64,000 nucleotides of DNA from NCBI RefSeq assembly GCF_022267315.1, contig NZ_JAIKLE010000008.1, positions 62,001-126,000 of the forward strand, given 5' to 3'. Both the position numbers and the translations under genes were made by a program. The DNA comes from Maribellus maritimus. GTDB lineage: Bacteria; Bacteroidota; Bacteroidia; Bacteroidales; Prolixibacteraceae. The notes under the pieces are model-generated. The model saw only the letters and a list, made by a program, of their open reading frames with translations, was not told where the DNA came from and ran no database searches. Positions 21,432 to 31,597 of this stretch are shown piece by piece (position 1 is the stretch's first letter; the number at the start of each line of letters is the position of its first letter).

Positions 21432-22880
21432 TCACCTTTTAAGACCAGTCATATCTGATTCAGTATTAATATTACCTTTCCCTTTTTTAATGATGGCTTT
21501 AAAATTATTTGAAACCTCTATGTTATTAGATGTTTTTAAAATAATATTTTTCCCGGGGACTCTATTCTCCAAAAAAAGCATTTCGCCGTCTTTATTTAGA
21601 ATGTTGCCGTAAAAATTTATTTGTGTGGTTCCATAATCTGGTACATAACCTTTTTTGCCATGAAAAAGTATTCCTGAATTCCTTAGGCTACAATTTGTAA
21701 TGGTAAACACATCAACCGGAGTATTCACTTTTACAAAAGGAAGTTTCCCATCGTGCAATACTGTTACATTATCAAACAACAGTTTCTTTTGTTCAGGTAT
21801 TTCGGCACCCGGGTAATACGAACGGCTCCAGCTGCTGTTATCAAAATGAATGGAAAAGGTACTACGTGGCTTTTCTAAAAATATGTCTCTGAAAACCACA
21901 TTTCTTACTCCGGCAGTATATTGCACATCATCCTGCATCATCACCCATTTTATACCATCCAGAACAACAGTTCCTTCTTTATGTGCTGGACGCGTTTTGG
22001 TTACCCATTTTTTCTTTAAAGGTTTCCCATCATCTCCTATTCCATCTACCCGGTAGATTCTACCCCCGGAAACAACTGCATCTGCATTTTGAAGCTCCAG
22101 CCCCTCTTTCCAATCAACCCATCCTCCTGCAAGTATCCGGCAGAAATATCCGACTAAAGGCTGGCCTTCCAAACTTAAATCATAACAATTTTCAATTACT
22201 CCATTTTCAATCCAGCCAACTTCAGGATTGGATGTGGCATAATCATGCGCATTCAGCGCCAGTGCATCATCAAGTGTTTTAAAAACAGCGTTGGATATTT
22301 TAAAACGGTTTCCCCGGCCTAAATGAATCCCATCCTTATCTCCCTCAAGAATAGTGTCGTCAATCAGCAAATCTTCGAAAGTACAAACATGAATGCTAAA
22401 TTGAACACCTTCAATATCGTAACACCTAAATCCTTCTATTCTCAAATCTTTCACATAAAAAAATGCCAGCTGCCCTCTTAGCCCAAAAATCTGGTCAAAG
22501 CGTTTCACAACGCCATTCACACTAATATGAAGACCTTTTATTGTAATGTGCTCATCCCAGGTTCGGGTAAGTGCACCTTTATTAAGGATTACATGGGAAA
22601 ATGAACCAACTTCATCAACCTTTTGAAGAATAACTCCTTTGCCAAATTCCACAGAGGTATTGCTCCCAATATAGGTGGTCCCAGCTACTTTGTAGGTGCC
22701 AGGCTGATTCACGATGATTGTTCCGGTTTGGTCTACTGCTTTTTGCAATGCCTTTACATTCTCCACTCCGCTTGCATCTGGCGAAAAGCCAAATTCCGAA
22801 GCATTGGAAAAACCTTTGGACTGGGGCCGGGCATATATACCCAGACTGATTAATATTACGATTAAATAGAACTTTTTCAT
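21432..22880 (-). CDS. Secreted pectinase-like beta-helix protein (GH28-like)
   Basis: A 482-residue exported protein (signal MKKFYLIVILISLGIYA). The start is placed at the ATG 22878-22880 because the longer frame runs into the end of the upstream gene. The segment ENVKALQKAVDQTGTIIVN opens a pectate-lyase-superfamily beta-helix. GDKDGIHLGRGNRFKISNAV followed by KTLDDALALNAHDY recalls the NTDGID and GDD aspartate motifs of GH28 polygalacturonases. The usual GHG histidine motif is not evident, so the chemistry may differ. It sits between a tandem beta-helix lipoprotein and the broken GH43-like gene and probably trims uronate-rich chains in the periplasm. Confidence 0.65.
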   Translation of the reverse strand: MKKFYLIVILISLGIYARPQSKGFSNASEFGFSPDASGVENVKALQKAVDQTGTIIVNQPGTYKVAGTTYIGSNTSVEFGKGVILQKVDEVGSFSHVILNKGALTRTWDEHITIKGLHISVNGVVKRFDQIFGLRGQLAFFYVKDLRIEGFRCYDIEGVQFSIHVCTFEDLLIDDTILEGDKDGIHLGRGNRFKISNAVFKTLDDALALNAHDYATSNPEVGWIENGVIENCYDLSLEGQPLVGYFCRILAGGWVDWKEGLELQNADAVVSGGRIYRVDGIGDDGKPLKKKWVTKTRPAHKEGTVVLDGIKWVMMQDDVQYTAGVRNVVFRDIFLEKPRSTFSIHFDNSSWSRSYYPGAEIPEQKKLLFDNVTVLHDGKLPFVKVNTPVDVFTITNCSLRNSGILFHGKKGYVPDYGTTQINFYGNILNKDGEMLFLENRVPGKNIILKTSNNIEVSNNFKAIIKKGKGNINTESDMTGLKR

Positions 22881-22894
22881 TTTTGTATTTGACT

Positions 22895-25036
22895 TTACAA
22901 TCCACAATCGTTACCCGATTCAGAATAAGAATAGTAAGGAATAGAAAACCATGGATTCTCTGGTACTTTTGGTAAATTATAATTTTGTTCCAATGATGTA
23001 TTTTGGGAAGAATAATTGTCGTTGACATTGATGTAGACACCAAACTGACCGGTATTCATAATGTTATTAAAAGCAAATGTATTTGCAGCATAACGAATAT
23101 TCATTCCATTGGGGCCTGTACAATTATTACATACCAAAATATTGTTCTTGCATTGACCTCCTATAGAACTATACAGAGATATCGCATTCCCGCCTGATCC
23201 GGTCATTGTATTACCCAACAAAAAATTGTTCGACGCTTTTTCCTCAATAAAAATCCCGGTTCTTTTTTCATTTTCACACTGACTAAACAAAACAGAATTA
23301 TAATTGGCTCCGGCATCAATATCAACAAAGTCAGCATAGTGATTGAGAGATGCACAATTAATTACATGGATGTTATCACAAAGATGCATCCATATTGCCC
23401 GGTTGGTTTCTCCATTTCCATCAAAATGACAGTCTCTGATAAATGCAGGTGTAGTAGCTCCGCTATGATAAAGTACCCCGATGTTATTGTATTCTGCATT
23501 TTTTACTGTTACTCCGTCAATTATGGCAACATTATTTCCGGGGGCATAAATACCGTATGCACTAAGATCTTTGGAGTCAAGTATACCTCCTGAAAACGAT
23601 GCATATCCACCTGATTTCATTAGTACCAACTGGGTACCTCCGGTTGTAGGCTCTTTAACATTATGAGACTCATCACTATTTGCATCCATCCCACTCCCTT
23701 CCGGATATATAGTCCCATCAAGTATCACACATGTATTGGAAGGAACATCTAATCCTGTATGATCGCCTTTCGCAACAAAGCTTCCGTTAAGCCACACAAC
23801 CAAAACATCTCCCGAATGTGTTTGACGTGCTTCATTTACAGCAACCTGCACTTCCGCCAAGTCTACATCCGGTTCCCCATCACCCTGGCTAATGGTAATA
23901 TCGTATCGTCCCATACCATTAACAATCATAGGATCATCATGAGGATTATCCTTGGTTGGAGGATTGAAATATGACATATTGGCTCCCCCTGCAATCTCAG
24001 ATCCTAATACTTTACGATGACCTGCAACCACATTTCCTGAACCGTTAATTTCAAACTGTTCGCCACCGGTAATATCATTATTGAAAATTTGGTTTTCCTG
24101 ACCTCCGATGATCATTCCTTTGGTATTTTGTGAAAACTCATTCTCTGTAACCAGTATTTTTTTTGTATTGCTTCCAAGCTCCAGCCCAATATTGTTGTCC
24201 TTCATTACATTTCTGGCAACAACTCCACCTGGTCCATCAATTCCAGCAGTCACATTAACGAATATTCCTGTTTGATTATTAAGGCTGAAATTGCCAGCTA
24301 CCGTGGCCGATTGAGAGATCAGATTAACACCAAAAGAACTATGATTTGCAACAATATTATCGATCAATACAAAACGAGCAGAACTTTTAACCAATATGCC
24401 ATTCTCTCCTGTCCCGGATAGAATACACCGGGTGATAGAACCTGCATCATTTAACTGGTCGTTCCCCCTCCCCTGGTAAAAGATACCGTAGTTTTTATAA
24501 CCCGAAATGTTTACATTGTCGATATTCACTTTCCCACTATTTGTTACTGAAATCCCCCTCTCAGCAATGCCTCCGCCATCCAGTTCGGCAATTGCAGTAT
24601 TATTTACTGCTCCAATGGATACATATTCAGCATCTTTAATGTGGATCAGGGCAGGACAATTGCTGGTATTTTCTGCTACCATACTGCCGCAAGACTCAAA
24701 ACTCAAACAGGTTTTATCTCCTAAAACAAGTGGCGTATCGCCTACTGTTATTTTTCCTCTTATATGAACAATAATTACAGACTCAGAATGAGAAGAACGC
24801 ATATTATTGATCAAAACCTGCAACTCTTCAACAGCACCTCCGGGGAAAATAACTTCCTGGGTATTTTCATCAGTACTTGTTATAAAATGGGTTATTTGTC
24901 GTTGAAAAATCGGATCGGTTATCAGGTTTTCAGCTGTAAAAACAGGATCATTGTCATCTGATTTTAAATCATCCTTCCTACAGGAGATTAAGATCATTAA
25001 TCCAATTAAAAAACAAATTAATTTGTCTGGTTTCAT
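22895..25036 (-). CDS. Tandem-duplicated beta-helix lipoprotein
   Basis: A 713-residue lipoprotein (signal MKPDKLICFLIGLMILISC) made of two parallel beta-helix (NosD/PbH1-like) units. The units look like an internal duplication. The first begins VEELQVLINNMRSSHSESVI, then a CLSFESCGSMVAE strand. The second begins LAEVQVAVNEARQTHSGDVL, then CVILDGTIYPEGSG. Each is followed by a ladder of N/G/I/V-rich turns. No catalytic residues can be assigned, and it may be a binding protein or a lyase-like enzyme. The start is the ATG at 25034-25036; the frame continues only to a TTG. It lies 24 bp after the LamG gene and 14 bp before the GH28-like gene. Confidence 0.7.
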   Translation of the reverse strand: MKPDKLICFLIGLMILISCRKDDLKSDDNDPVFTAENLITDPIFQRQITHFITSTDENTQEVIFPGGAVEELQVLINNMRSSHSESVIIVHIRGKITVGDTPLVLGDKTCLSFESCGSMVAENTSNCPALIHIKDAEYVSIGAVNNTAIAELDGGGIAERGISVTNSGKVNIDNVNISGYKNYGIFYQGRGNDQLNDAGSITRCILSGTGENGILVKSSARFVLIDNIVANHSSFGVNLISQSATVAGNFSLNNQTGIFVNVTAGIDGPGGVVARNVMKDNNIGLELGSNTKKILVTENEFSQNTKGMIIGGQENQIFNNDITGGEQFEINGSGNVVAGHRKVLGSEIAGGANMSYFNPPTKDNPHDDPMIVNGMGRYDITISQGDGEPDVDLAEVQVAVNEARQTHSGDVLVVWLNGSFVAKGDHTGLDVPSNTCVILDGTIYPEGSGMDANSDESHNVKEPTTGGTQLVLMKSGGYASFSGGILDSKDLSAYGIYAPGNNVAIIDGVTVKNAEYNNIGVLYHSGATTPAFIRDCHFDGNGETNRAIWMHLCDNIHVINCASLNHYADFVDIDAGANYNSVLFSQCENEKRTGIFIEEKASNNFLLGNTMTGSGGNAISLYSSIGGQCKNNILVCNNCTGPNGMNIRYAANTFAFNNIMNTGQFGVYINVNDNYSSQNTSLEQNYNLPKVPENPWFSIPYYSYSESGNDCGL

Positions 25037-25060
25037 ATTCAATCCCTTTTCTAGGAAAAT

Positions 25061-26092
25061 CTATCTATGGATAATAAACTTACTTTGCTTGGTCTCACCT
25101 TCAGAAACTATTGAGATAAAATAAATCCCATTAACTAAGTCAACTACAGAAATATTATAATTTTCCATATTTCCGTTAAAAATCTTCTCTCTAACTAATT
25201 GTCCGTTTTGGTTGTACAACCTGGCTTTAGCCTGTTTGATTGGAACATTTTCAAATTTTAGTTTGATAACTGATTGGGCAGGGTTCGGAAATACAAATAA
25301 ATCATCCATCTTTTTTTGCAAATCACCCACGGAAGTGGCATTCCCAGCATCATAAAGTGCGTTCCAAGGTTTTCCTTCATTTCCAATAGCATACAATTTC
25401 TCAATATCTACCGAATCCAAAGCAACTTTAAACATAGTCACCTCATCCAGATAACCTTTTAAAACGCGATCCCTATAATCTTCCTTGCCCAGCCACCAAA
25501 AGTTATGGGTTAAAAACTCCGTCACATTAGAGCTTCCTTCATTATCAAGTTTCCCATTCATATAAAGTTTTTTGTCACCTGTATTTTCCCACGTTATAGC
25601 AACATGATACCATTGAGCTGTAAGTAATTTAGTATTTGAATCAAGTTGATTATTATCCCAGCGTGCATCAACATGATCAGACTCAGCTGCAAATCCCCAA
25701 TTCCTGCGCTCGGAAGAACCTTCATTATGGTTGCGGGTGGCGATCAAGCCCATATTCCCTCCCAGCTCATCCATCTTGAACCAGGCAGATATTGTAAATT
25801 CTGTGCAGCCGGCCAAAGGATCTCCTTCTACAAAAAAGTTATCATTCACACCGCCTTTGAACTGACAAGCTCCTCCTACTTTACCTGTCGTCCACGTCGG
25901 CGAACCAGATTCATCCTGCCATACTCCGTCTAAACCGCCAATCTGATCATTAACTGTTTTGCCCGATATTTCATCAAAGCCCCAGTAGACAACAGGACGG
26001 GCTTGTAAAGTATCAACCCCTACTTCCCTTGCATATAGATTATTCGCAAATAAAATTGCTAGTAAATAAATAAATAAAGTTTTAACATTCAT
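25061..26092 (-). CDS. LamG-domain protein with T9SS sorting domain
   Basis: A 343-residue secreted protein. After the signal peptide (MNVKTLFIYLLAILFANNLYA) comes a concanavalin/LamG jelly-roll domain, residues about 30-245, with EFTISAWFKMDELGG and WYHVAITWENTGDKKLYMNG as typical strands. The last ~75 residues are a type IX secretion C-terminal domain (VFPNPAQSVIKLKFEN, then ARLYNQNGQLV, DLVNGIYFISI and a KFIIHR end). It is therefore expected outside the outer membrane, binding polysaccharide. It is the first gene after the locus 1 susD terminator, with a 450-bp gap upstream that could hold its own promoter. Confidence 0.85.
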   Translation of the reverse strand: MNVKTLFIYLLAILFANNLYAREVGVDTLQARPVVYWGFDEISGKTVNDQIGGLDGVWQDESGSPTWTTGKVGGACQFKGGVNDNFFVEGDPLAGCTEFTISAWFKMDELGGNMGLIATRNHNEGSSERRNWGFAAESDHVDARWDNNQLDSNTKLLTAQWYHVAITWENTGDKKLYMNGKLDNEGSSNVTEFLTHNFWWLGKEDYRDRVLKGYLDEVTMFKVALDSVDIEKLYAIGNEGKPWNALYDAGNATSVGDLQKKMDDLFVFPNPAQSVIKLKFENVPIKQAKARLYNQNGQLVREKIFNGNMENYNISVVDLVNGIYFISIVSEGETKQSKFIIHR

Positions 26093-26487
26093 AATGTATA
26101 GTTTTTTGATTTACAATATTTTAAACTTTTTAACACAAAAAAGATCAATAACAGGTAAGTGTTATTTGACTATTTTATTAATTCATTGAATCATTATTTA
26201 TAATCAGATTCAATACAGATCAATATTAACTGCGTTATAAAAACTCATGAGGAGATATAAATGATTTAGAATCTACAGTTCAACTTTAGCCAAATAATAT
26301 TTATCTAATTCTTAATCATGACCATCCTCAATAAAACAAACTGATTGAGGTACTTATTTCAAATGAGAATCAAAAAAACTCAACAAAGTGTTTTGCAATC
26401 AGTCAAATTGTTAACAGATTAGAGTTTAAAAAACCATTGGAATAAGTTTAATGGGAATTTTTAAACAACCTCCTAAAACCTTTTACA
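26093..26487. other. Long AT-rich gap between susD terminator and LamG gene
   Basis: No convincing gene is seen. On the minus strand TTTG and TATTGTAA, 17 bp apart and shortly upstream of the LamG start, could be a weak promoter. The gap is unusually long for this locus and separates the susCD transcript from the enzyme genes. Confidence 0.3.
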
Positions 26488-26533
26488 TTAAAAAGTAAGG
26501 AGATAATGGAATCGAAATAAATTCCATTATCTC
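26488..26533 (-). terminator. Intrinsic terminator after susD of locus 1
   Basis: GAGATAATGGAAT (26500-26512) and ATTCCATTATCTC (26521-26533) form a perfect 13-bp stem with an 8-base loop. On the minus strand the stem is followed by a T-rich tail. It lies 9 bp after the SusD stop. Confidence 0.85.
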
Positions 26534-26542
26534 TAAAACAAT

Positions 26543-28264
26543 TTAGTACCCTGGATTCTGTTCCAACTGAACTTCAGAGTTTGCTTCAATTTCTGCGCTT
26601 GGGATTGGTAATTTATTTAAATGATCACCTAATGCATATCCATTTTGAACAACTACCGGATTGTATCTCATGAGTCGCTCAACCAAGGTCCCGGTTCTAG
26701 TTAAAGTATTAAATCGGAATTCCTCCATATAGAGCTCGCGGGCGCGCTCATCCATGATTAAATCTATATCTACATCTCCATCTGTTACAGGCGTTGCCTG
26801 TGCCCGATTTCTCACCTCATTAATATCTTTTGCAGCATTTGCTTTGTCTCCCTTACGAAGGTAAGCTTCTGCCCTTAACAGAAAAGTTTCAGCAAGCCGC
26901 ATGATGTACCAATCTTTATATATTCGTCCATTATCGTGCCCTTGCCCACTGCTTGAATCCTGAAATTGATTGTGATGTACTGCTGAAACCCCTTTCTTAA
27001 AAGAAGTTGAAATATGTCTATACAAATCACCTTTGTTACCACAATTATCAATGGTGATAGGTTGTCCATAGAACTCACTCGATGGGTTCGTCCAATAATA
27101 GGTCCGTTGAATGTTATACTTTGAATTTCGTATATCACGGTCCCAATCATCTTTGTATTCCCATATTTGTATATCTGCATAAGGAGTTACATACATTCCT
27201 CCATTAGGACGTCCACTTAAGGTATCCATTAACCAATTGGAGACACCATTTTTATCTTTTTGTCTCCACCAATCCGGGTGCCACCATCTTTCCAGTCCAA
27301 AATTACCTCCCCATTGTCCGACATTTCCACCTCCAATCATGGTTAAATCCATCTCAATATTCCAAATAGCCTCACGGTTTCCTTCCTGCCAGTTCATATT
27401 ATTTTCCCTGAAAAGGTCCCAATACACATCTCCCCATGCTTCATATTCTCCCAGATAGTCATATCCATTAAACTGGAAATTAGTCCACTGTCCAAAACGT
27501 TCGGTCATCAGGTGATAATTTTGATCATCAATCACTTTACTTGCAGCAGCAATGGCCCCGTCATAATCTGCTAGAGAAATATTAACTTCAGCCAGCAAAT
27601 GATATGCGGCAGCACGCGGTGCCCTTCCTCCAGGCAATTGATCTACTGTTGGCATCCACTGAACAGCAAATTCAAGATCTTCCTTACATTGCTGATAAAC
27701 AGCTAATTGAGATACCTGAGTATAGTCAAATTTGGCAGCGGCAGTTTCTTCCAATACCAGTGGAACATCTCCCCACATATTTGCCAAAAAATGATAAGCA
27801 AATGCGCGCAGGAATTTTGCTTCCCCAACAATGGCATTTTTTTCTTCATCCGATTCCCAATTAACGCCATCCTCTTCTGCTCTTCCAATAATTACATTGG
27901 CGTGATAGACCCAGGCATAAAACCTTGTCCACCATTTATTCACAAATCCTTTATCCTCATTAAAAATATTCCATTGAAAATAATCTGTATATGCCGTATT
28001 ATTAGCTCTATTACATGCAAGATCCAATCCCATGCCAAGCATATCAAAATTATCCCGGCTATCTGAATTTGCATACATATGTGTCCTTATTGTAAGGTAA
28101 ATGTGAGCCAAAGCAGATTCAAAACCGGCTTTATCGGTAAATGAATTTTCCGGGCTTAAAAAATCCTTTGGCTGCTCTTCCAGGATTTCGTCCAGATCAC
28201 AGGAAATTGTTCCTCCAATAAAAAAGAGGATAATTAATATATATTTATAGGTTTTCATCTTCAT
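26543..28264 (-). CDS. SusD/RagB-family glycan-binding lipoprotein (locus 1)
   Basis: Surface lipoprotein that caps the partner SusC channel and captures oligosaccharides. The 573 residues begin with MKMKTYKYILIILFFIGGTISC, whose cysteine 22 is the lipid attachment site. The conserved opening LEEQPKDFLSPENSFT and the TPR-like AFLRAFAYHFLANMWGDVPLV segment are diagnostic of SusD/RagB. LRAEAYLRKGDKANAAKDIN and the RARELYMEEFRFNTL motif follow near the C-terminus. It starts 5 bp after the susC stop, so the pair is co-transcribed, and a strong terminator follows. The glycan bound is not readable from sequence. Confidence 0.95.
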   Translation of the reverse strand: MKMKTYKYILIILFFIGGTISCDLDEILEEQPKDFLSPENSFTDKAGFESALAHIYLTIRTHMYANSDSRDNFDMLGMGLDLACNRANNTAYTDYFQWNIFNEDKGFVNKWWTRFYAWVYHANVIIGRAEEDGVNWESDEEKNAIVGEAKFLRAFAYHFLANMWGDVPLVLEETAAAKFDYTQVSQLAVYQQCKEDLEFAVQWMPTVDQLPGGRAPRAAAYHLLAEVNISLADYDGAIAAASKVIDDQNYHLMTERFGQWTNFQFNGYDYLGEYEAWGDVYWDLFRENNMNWQEGNREAIWNIEMDLTMIGGGNVGQWGGNFGLERWWHPDWWRQKDKNGVSNWLMDTLSGRPNGGMYVTPYADIQIWEYKDDWDRDIRNSKYNIQRTYYWTNPSSEFYGQPITIDNCGNKGDLYRHISTSFKKGVSAVHHNQFQDSSSGQGHDNGRIYKDWYIMRLAETFLLRAEAYLRKGDKANAAKDINEVRNRAQATPVTDGDVDIDLIMDERARELYMEEFRFNTLTRTGTLVERLMRYNPVVVQNGYALGDHLNKLPIPSAEIEANSEVQLEQNPGY

Positions 28265-28269
28265 CTATT

Positions 28270-31200
28270 TTAAAAGTTTAATGCAATTGAAAATAACCAT
28301 GTACGGATTGAAGGCGTCGCATTGTCTTTTAGTCCATTATTGGTTTCAGGATCCAAACCACTCCAATACGGAGCGAACGTTCCGATGTTATCAGCACTTA
28401 GTGAAAAGCTAAGACCATTAATGCCCCATGGTTTTACCATGCTGCTTGCATCATATGTTAGTGATACTTTTTGTAATTTAATAAAACTACGGTCGATGTA
28501 CTTTGTTCCACCGTAAGCGGTAGGCCCGTTGTAGGGGGCAGGAAACTCAGCATCGGTATTGGTTGGTGTCCAGTAATCATAAACCGGACGGTTTATATTT
28601 TCAACAGAAGAATATGCATCCAAATAAGGCGTGTTATTACCTGACAAATACCATCCATTTCCTCCCCAAATAGAATATAGATAAAACATCAGGGAAAAGT
28701 TTTTATATTGGAGTGTATTCGTCCAGCTCCAACGGAAGTTCGGATTTGAATTCCCAATTATTTGTCTGTCCTTATCCTGGGACATAGCTCCATCTCCGTC
28801 AATATCCTCCAGTTTGTAATCACCAGGGAACAATCCGGTCATGATGGTGCCATTATCTGCATCTTCCTGCTGCCACATACCGATAACCTTATAACCATAA
28901 ATGGTACCCAGTGACTCTCCAATAAAATAACCATCATTTACCAGGTCATCTTCTTTTCCGTCTCCATCATCATCTTTCCCCAAAATTGAAGCAACTTCAT
29001 TTCTATTCAATGAAAAAGCAAAATCAGAATACCATTTGAAATTCTCGCTATCAATGTTCAATGTACTTAAGTTAAGTTCAATTCCCTTATTCCTAATCTC
29101 ACCGATATTGGAGTTGATACTACTTTTACCAGATGCTCCAGGAAGCGAAAGATTAAAAATCAGATCGTTGGTTTTTGTCATGTAGCCATCAACTGATCCA
29201 CTGATACGGTTATCCAAAAGGATAAAATCAATACCCATGTTTGTTCCGGTAGTTGTTTCCCAGCTCAAGTCATTATTTGCCAGAGAGGAAATGTATTGAG
29301 TAATGGTAAATGAATCATCCCCATAAAAGACATATTCACTTGAAGAAATACGAGCCAGAGTACTGTATGGATTAATGGATTGATTTCCGTTTTTTCCGTA
29401 GGAAATTCGCAGCGCCAGGTTATTAATCACATCAACATTTTCCATAAAACCTTCCCTGGAAATGTTCCAGTTAAAGCCGGCGGACGGAAACACTCCCCAT
29501 TTTTTATTTTTACTGAAAGCAGAGTACCCATCCCGGCGAATCGTTCCCGTCAACGAATACCTGTTTTTGAATGTATAGGTTCCACGGGCCATCATACCAA
29601 TTGCATCGCTTTCCCCACCACCTGTATCTACAGTTTGAGTAGTTCCCTGCTCAAGTGCATAATGTCCTAATGTTGTATTTTGAAAATCTTCAGCGTACGC
29701 TGTCATATTTTCCCAGGCAGCATGTTCCCTGGAAAAAAGTAGGGTAACGTCAACCCTGTGATCCTCTGTAAAAGCGTGATTGTATTTTAAGAAATTATCA
29801 AGTAACATATTATAATTACGGGTATAACGGCGCCTACCAATTCCATTCTTACCTTTTCCATCAATAGTATTCACATCGAAAAACTCACCCCGCTCATTCC
29901 AGCGCATCGAATTCGAAAACGTTGTATGAAATGACAGACCGTTGACCCAGGGAACCTTAATAACACTTGAAACCACACCTGTAAGGTTGTTTCGAATGTC
30001 GGTATCCTGCGTTGCCATTTCCCAGAAAGGACTGTTAAAACTGGTAGTTGTTTGAGGAAATTGTTTATACGTGCCATCTTCATTATATACAGAAGCATAA
30101 GGACTAAAGTGTGTTGCTCTGTACATCCCGGGTGAATCCCCTGAATAATCTTTCAGGCTATAAAAACTTTTTATCCCCAGATTAAACCAATCAGTCAGGT
30201 CACTATCGATATTTACACGTGCCGATATATGCTTGAAATCATCATTAATTACAACACCTTTTTGTTTTATTAGAGAAGTTGAAATATAATAATTCGTTTT
30301 TTCTGTACTGTTAGAAACGCTGACAGTTGTATTAAGTGTATGCCCCAACTGACTTACCAAACTAAAGGGATCTTCCAGTGTTGGTCTGTGATCTTCTGTG
30401 GCATCATAATTCTTTTGTTCTTCCTCTGTGAGGTAAAACCTTATTCGATCCGGATCTGCCTCCAGGTCTCTGCTTTGTCTAATATCCAGTAACCGTTTAA
30501 TATATCCTTCGGCATCATAAACCTCAAGTGGTTTCAATTGATCACTGACTCCATAATTCATTTTTACATCAAACTTGGGCTTTCCGCTTATTCCTTTTCC
30601 TTTTTTTGTATCGATGATAATTACTCCATTAGCAGACCTTGAACCATAAACTGCAGCTGCACTGGCATCTTTTAATACGGTAAAGTTTTCAATATCATTG
30701 GGAGCGATGTCAGCAAGTGAACCAGAAAAAATTACACCATCAACAACGACTAATGGTGAATTACCGGCAGTTGAATTCTGCCCCCTGATAACCAGGGAAG
30801 GAACAGCACCAGCTGTATTGGTTCCACCAACATTTAACCCTGCTACCGTACCTTTAATTCGTTCGAGTACATTATTAACCGCTACCTTTTCGTAGGGTTC
30901 CATTTTTGCCTGAGCAACTGCCCCGGTAACTTCCTGTCTTTTCATTGTACCGTACCCAATTGCTATTACTTCCTCAATACCGATCGCATCTTCTTCTAAT
31001 ACCACATTAATAGAAGTTTTACCAGCAACAAGTATTTCCTGTGTTTTCATCCCCACAAAAGAAAAAACCAAAGTTGCATCTTCTTCTACATTTGAAAGAG
31101 AAAATTCTCCATCGGCGTTGGTGATTGTTCCTTTGGTAGTACCTTTTACTAATACAGTTACACCTGGTAAAGGAACATTATCATAGTCAGTAACCATGCC

Positions 31201-31584
31201 GGTTACTGTTTTCTGCTGTTGTCCAAAATCGGGCATAAGAATAATACTTGTGCCTAATTTCTTAAATGTAAAATTTGTATTCTTTAAAATATCCAGAAGA
31301 ACTTCATCGACCGGTTGATTTGAAGCATGAATATTTACCTTTCGGTCCAGATTAATTTCTTCCTTATCATATACAAATAAATAGTCGGTTTGTGTTTCAA
31401 TAGCATCAAGAACTTCTTTTACAGGAGCATTTTTAAAAGCAATATTAATTTTATCAACCTGCGATCTTGCGTTTATCGCATATAATGAAGAGCTAAATAT
31501 CAAAAAAACCAGAAGTGTTATTTTCATTTTTCTTAATAATGGTTTCATTAAGTCAAAGTAGTCCTTTGACAAATAATTTTTCAT
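28270..31584 (-). CDS. SusC/RagA TonB-dependent glycan transporter with STN domain (locus 1)
   Basis: Outer-membrane TonB-dependent importer of 1104 residues. Domain order: signal region (to about 40), secretin/TonB N-terminal signalling domain (about 45-110, DKINIAFKNAPVKEVLDAIE), carboxypeptidase-regulatory-like domain (about 128-205, TVTGMVTDYDNVPLPGVTV), plug with VIAIGYGTMKRQEVTGAV, and a 22-strand barrel ending in TWLFSIALNF. The STN domain signals that substrate binding is relayed to the FecR anti-sigma factor encoded directly upstream. It forms a pair with the adjacent SusD. Its start codon region is overlapped by the promoter of a predicted antisense RNA. Confidence 0.95.
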   Translation of the reverse strand: MKNYLSKDYFDLMKPLLRKMKITLLVFLIFSSSLYAINARSQVDKINIAFKNAPVKEVLDAIETQTDYLFVYDKEEINLDRKVNIHASNQPVDEVLLDILKNTNFTFKKLGTSIILMPDFGQQQKTVTGMVTDYDNVPLPGVTVLVKGTTKGTITNADGEFSLSNVEEDATLVFSFVGMKTQEILVAGKTSINVVLEEDAIGIEEVIAIGYGTMKRQEVTGAVAQAKMEPYEKVAVNNVLERIKGTVAGLNVGGTNTAGAVPSLVIRGQNSTAGNSPLVVVDGVIFSGSLADIAPNDIENFTVLKDASAAAVYGSRSANGVIIIDTKKGKGISGKPKFDVKMNYGVSDQLKPLEVYDAEGYIKRLLDIRQSRDLEADPDRIRFYLTEEEQKNYDATEDHRPTLEDPFSLVSQLGHTLNTTVSVSNSTEKTNYYISTSLIKQKGVVINDDFKHISARVNIDSDLTDWFNLGIKSFYSLKDYSGDSPGMYRATHFSPYASVYNEDGTYKQFPQTTTSFNSPFWEMATQDTDIRNNLTGVVSSVIKVPWVNGLSFHTTFSNSMRWNERGEFFDVNTIDGKGKNGIGRRRYTRNYNMLLDNFLKYNHAFTEDHRVDVTLLFSREHAAWENMTAYAEDFQNTTLGHYALEQGTTQTVDTGGGESDAIGMMARGTYTFKNRYSLTGTIRRDGYSAFSKNKKWGVFPSAGFNWNISREGFMENVDVINNLALRISYGKNGNQSINPYSTLARISSSEYVFYGDDSFTITQYISSLANNDLSWETTTGTNMGIDFILLDNRISGSVDGYMTKTNDLIFNLSLPGASGKSSINSNIGEIRNKGIELNLSTLNIDSENFKWYSDFAFSLNRNEVASILGKDDDGDGKEDDLVNDGYFIGESLGTIYGYKVIGMWQQEDADNGTIMTGLFPGDYKLEDIDGDGAMSQDKDRQIIGNSNPNFRWSWTNTLQYKNFSLMFYLYSIWGGNGWYLSGNNTPYLDAYSSVENINRPVYDYWTPTNTDAEFPAPYNGPTAYGGTKYIDRSFIKLQKVSLTYDASSMVKPWGINGLSFSLSADNIGTFAPYWSGLDPETNNGLKDNATPSIRTWLFSIALNF

Positions 31585-31597
31585 AAATTTGTTTTTT

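Noticed and set aside
22615-23043. 142-codon minus-strand frame across the junction of two beta-helix genes
   Set aside because: Overlaps the C-terminus and N-terminus of two convincing genes in another frame.
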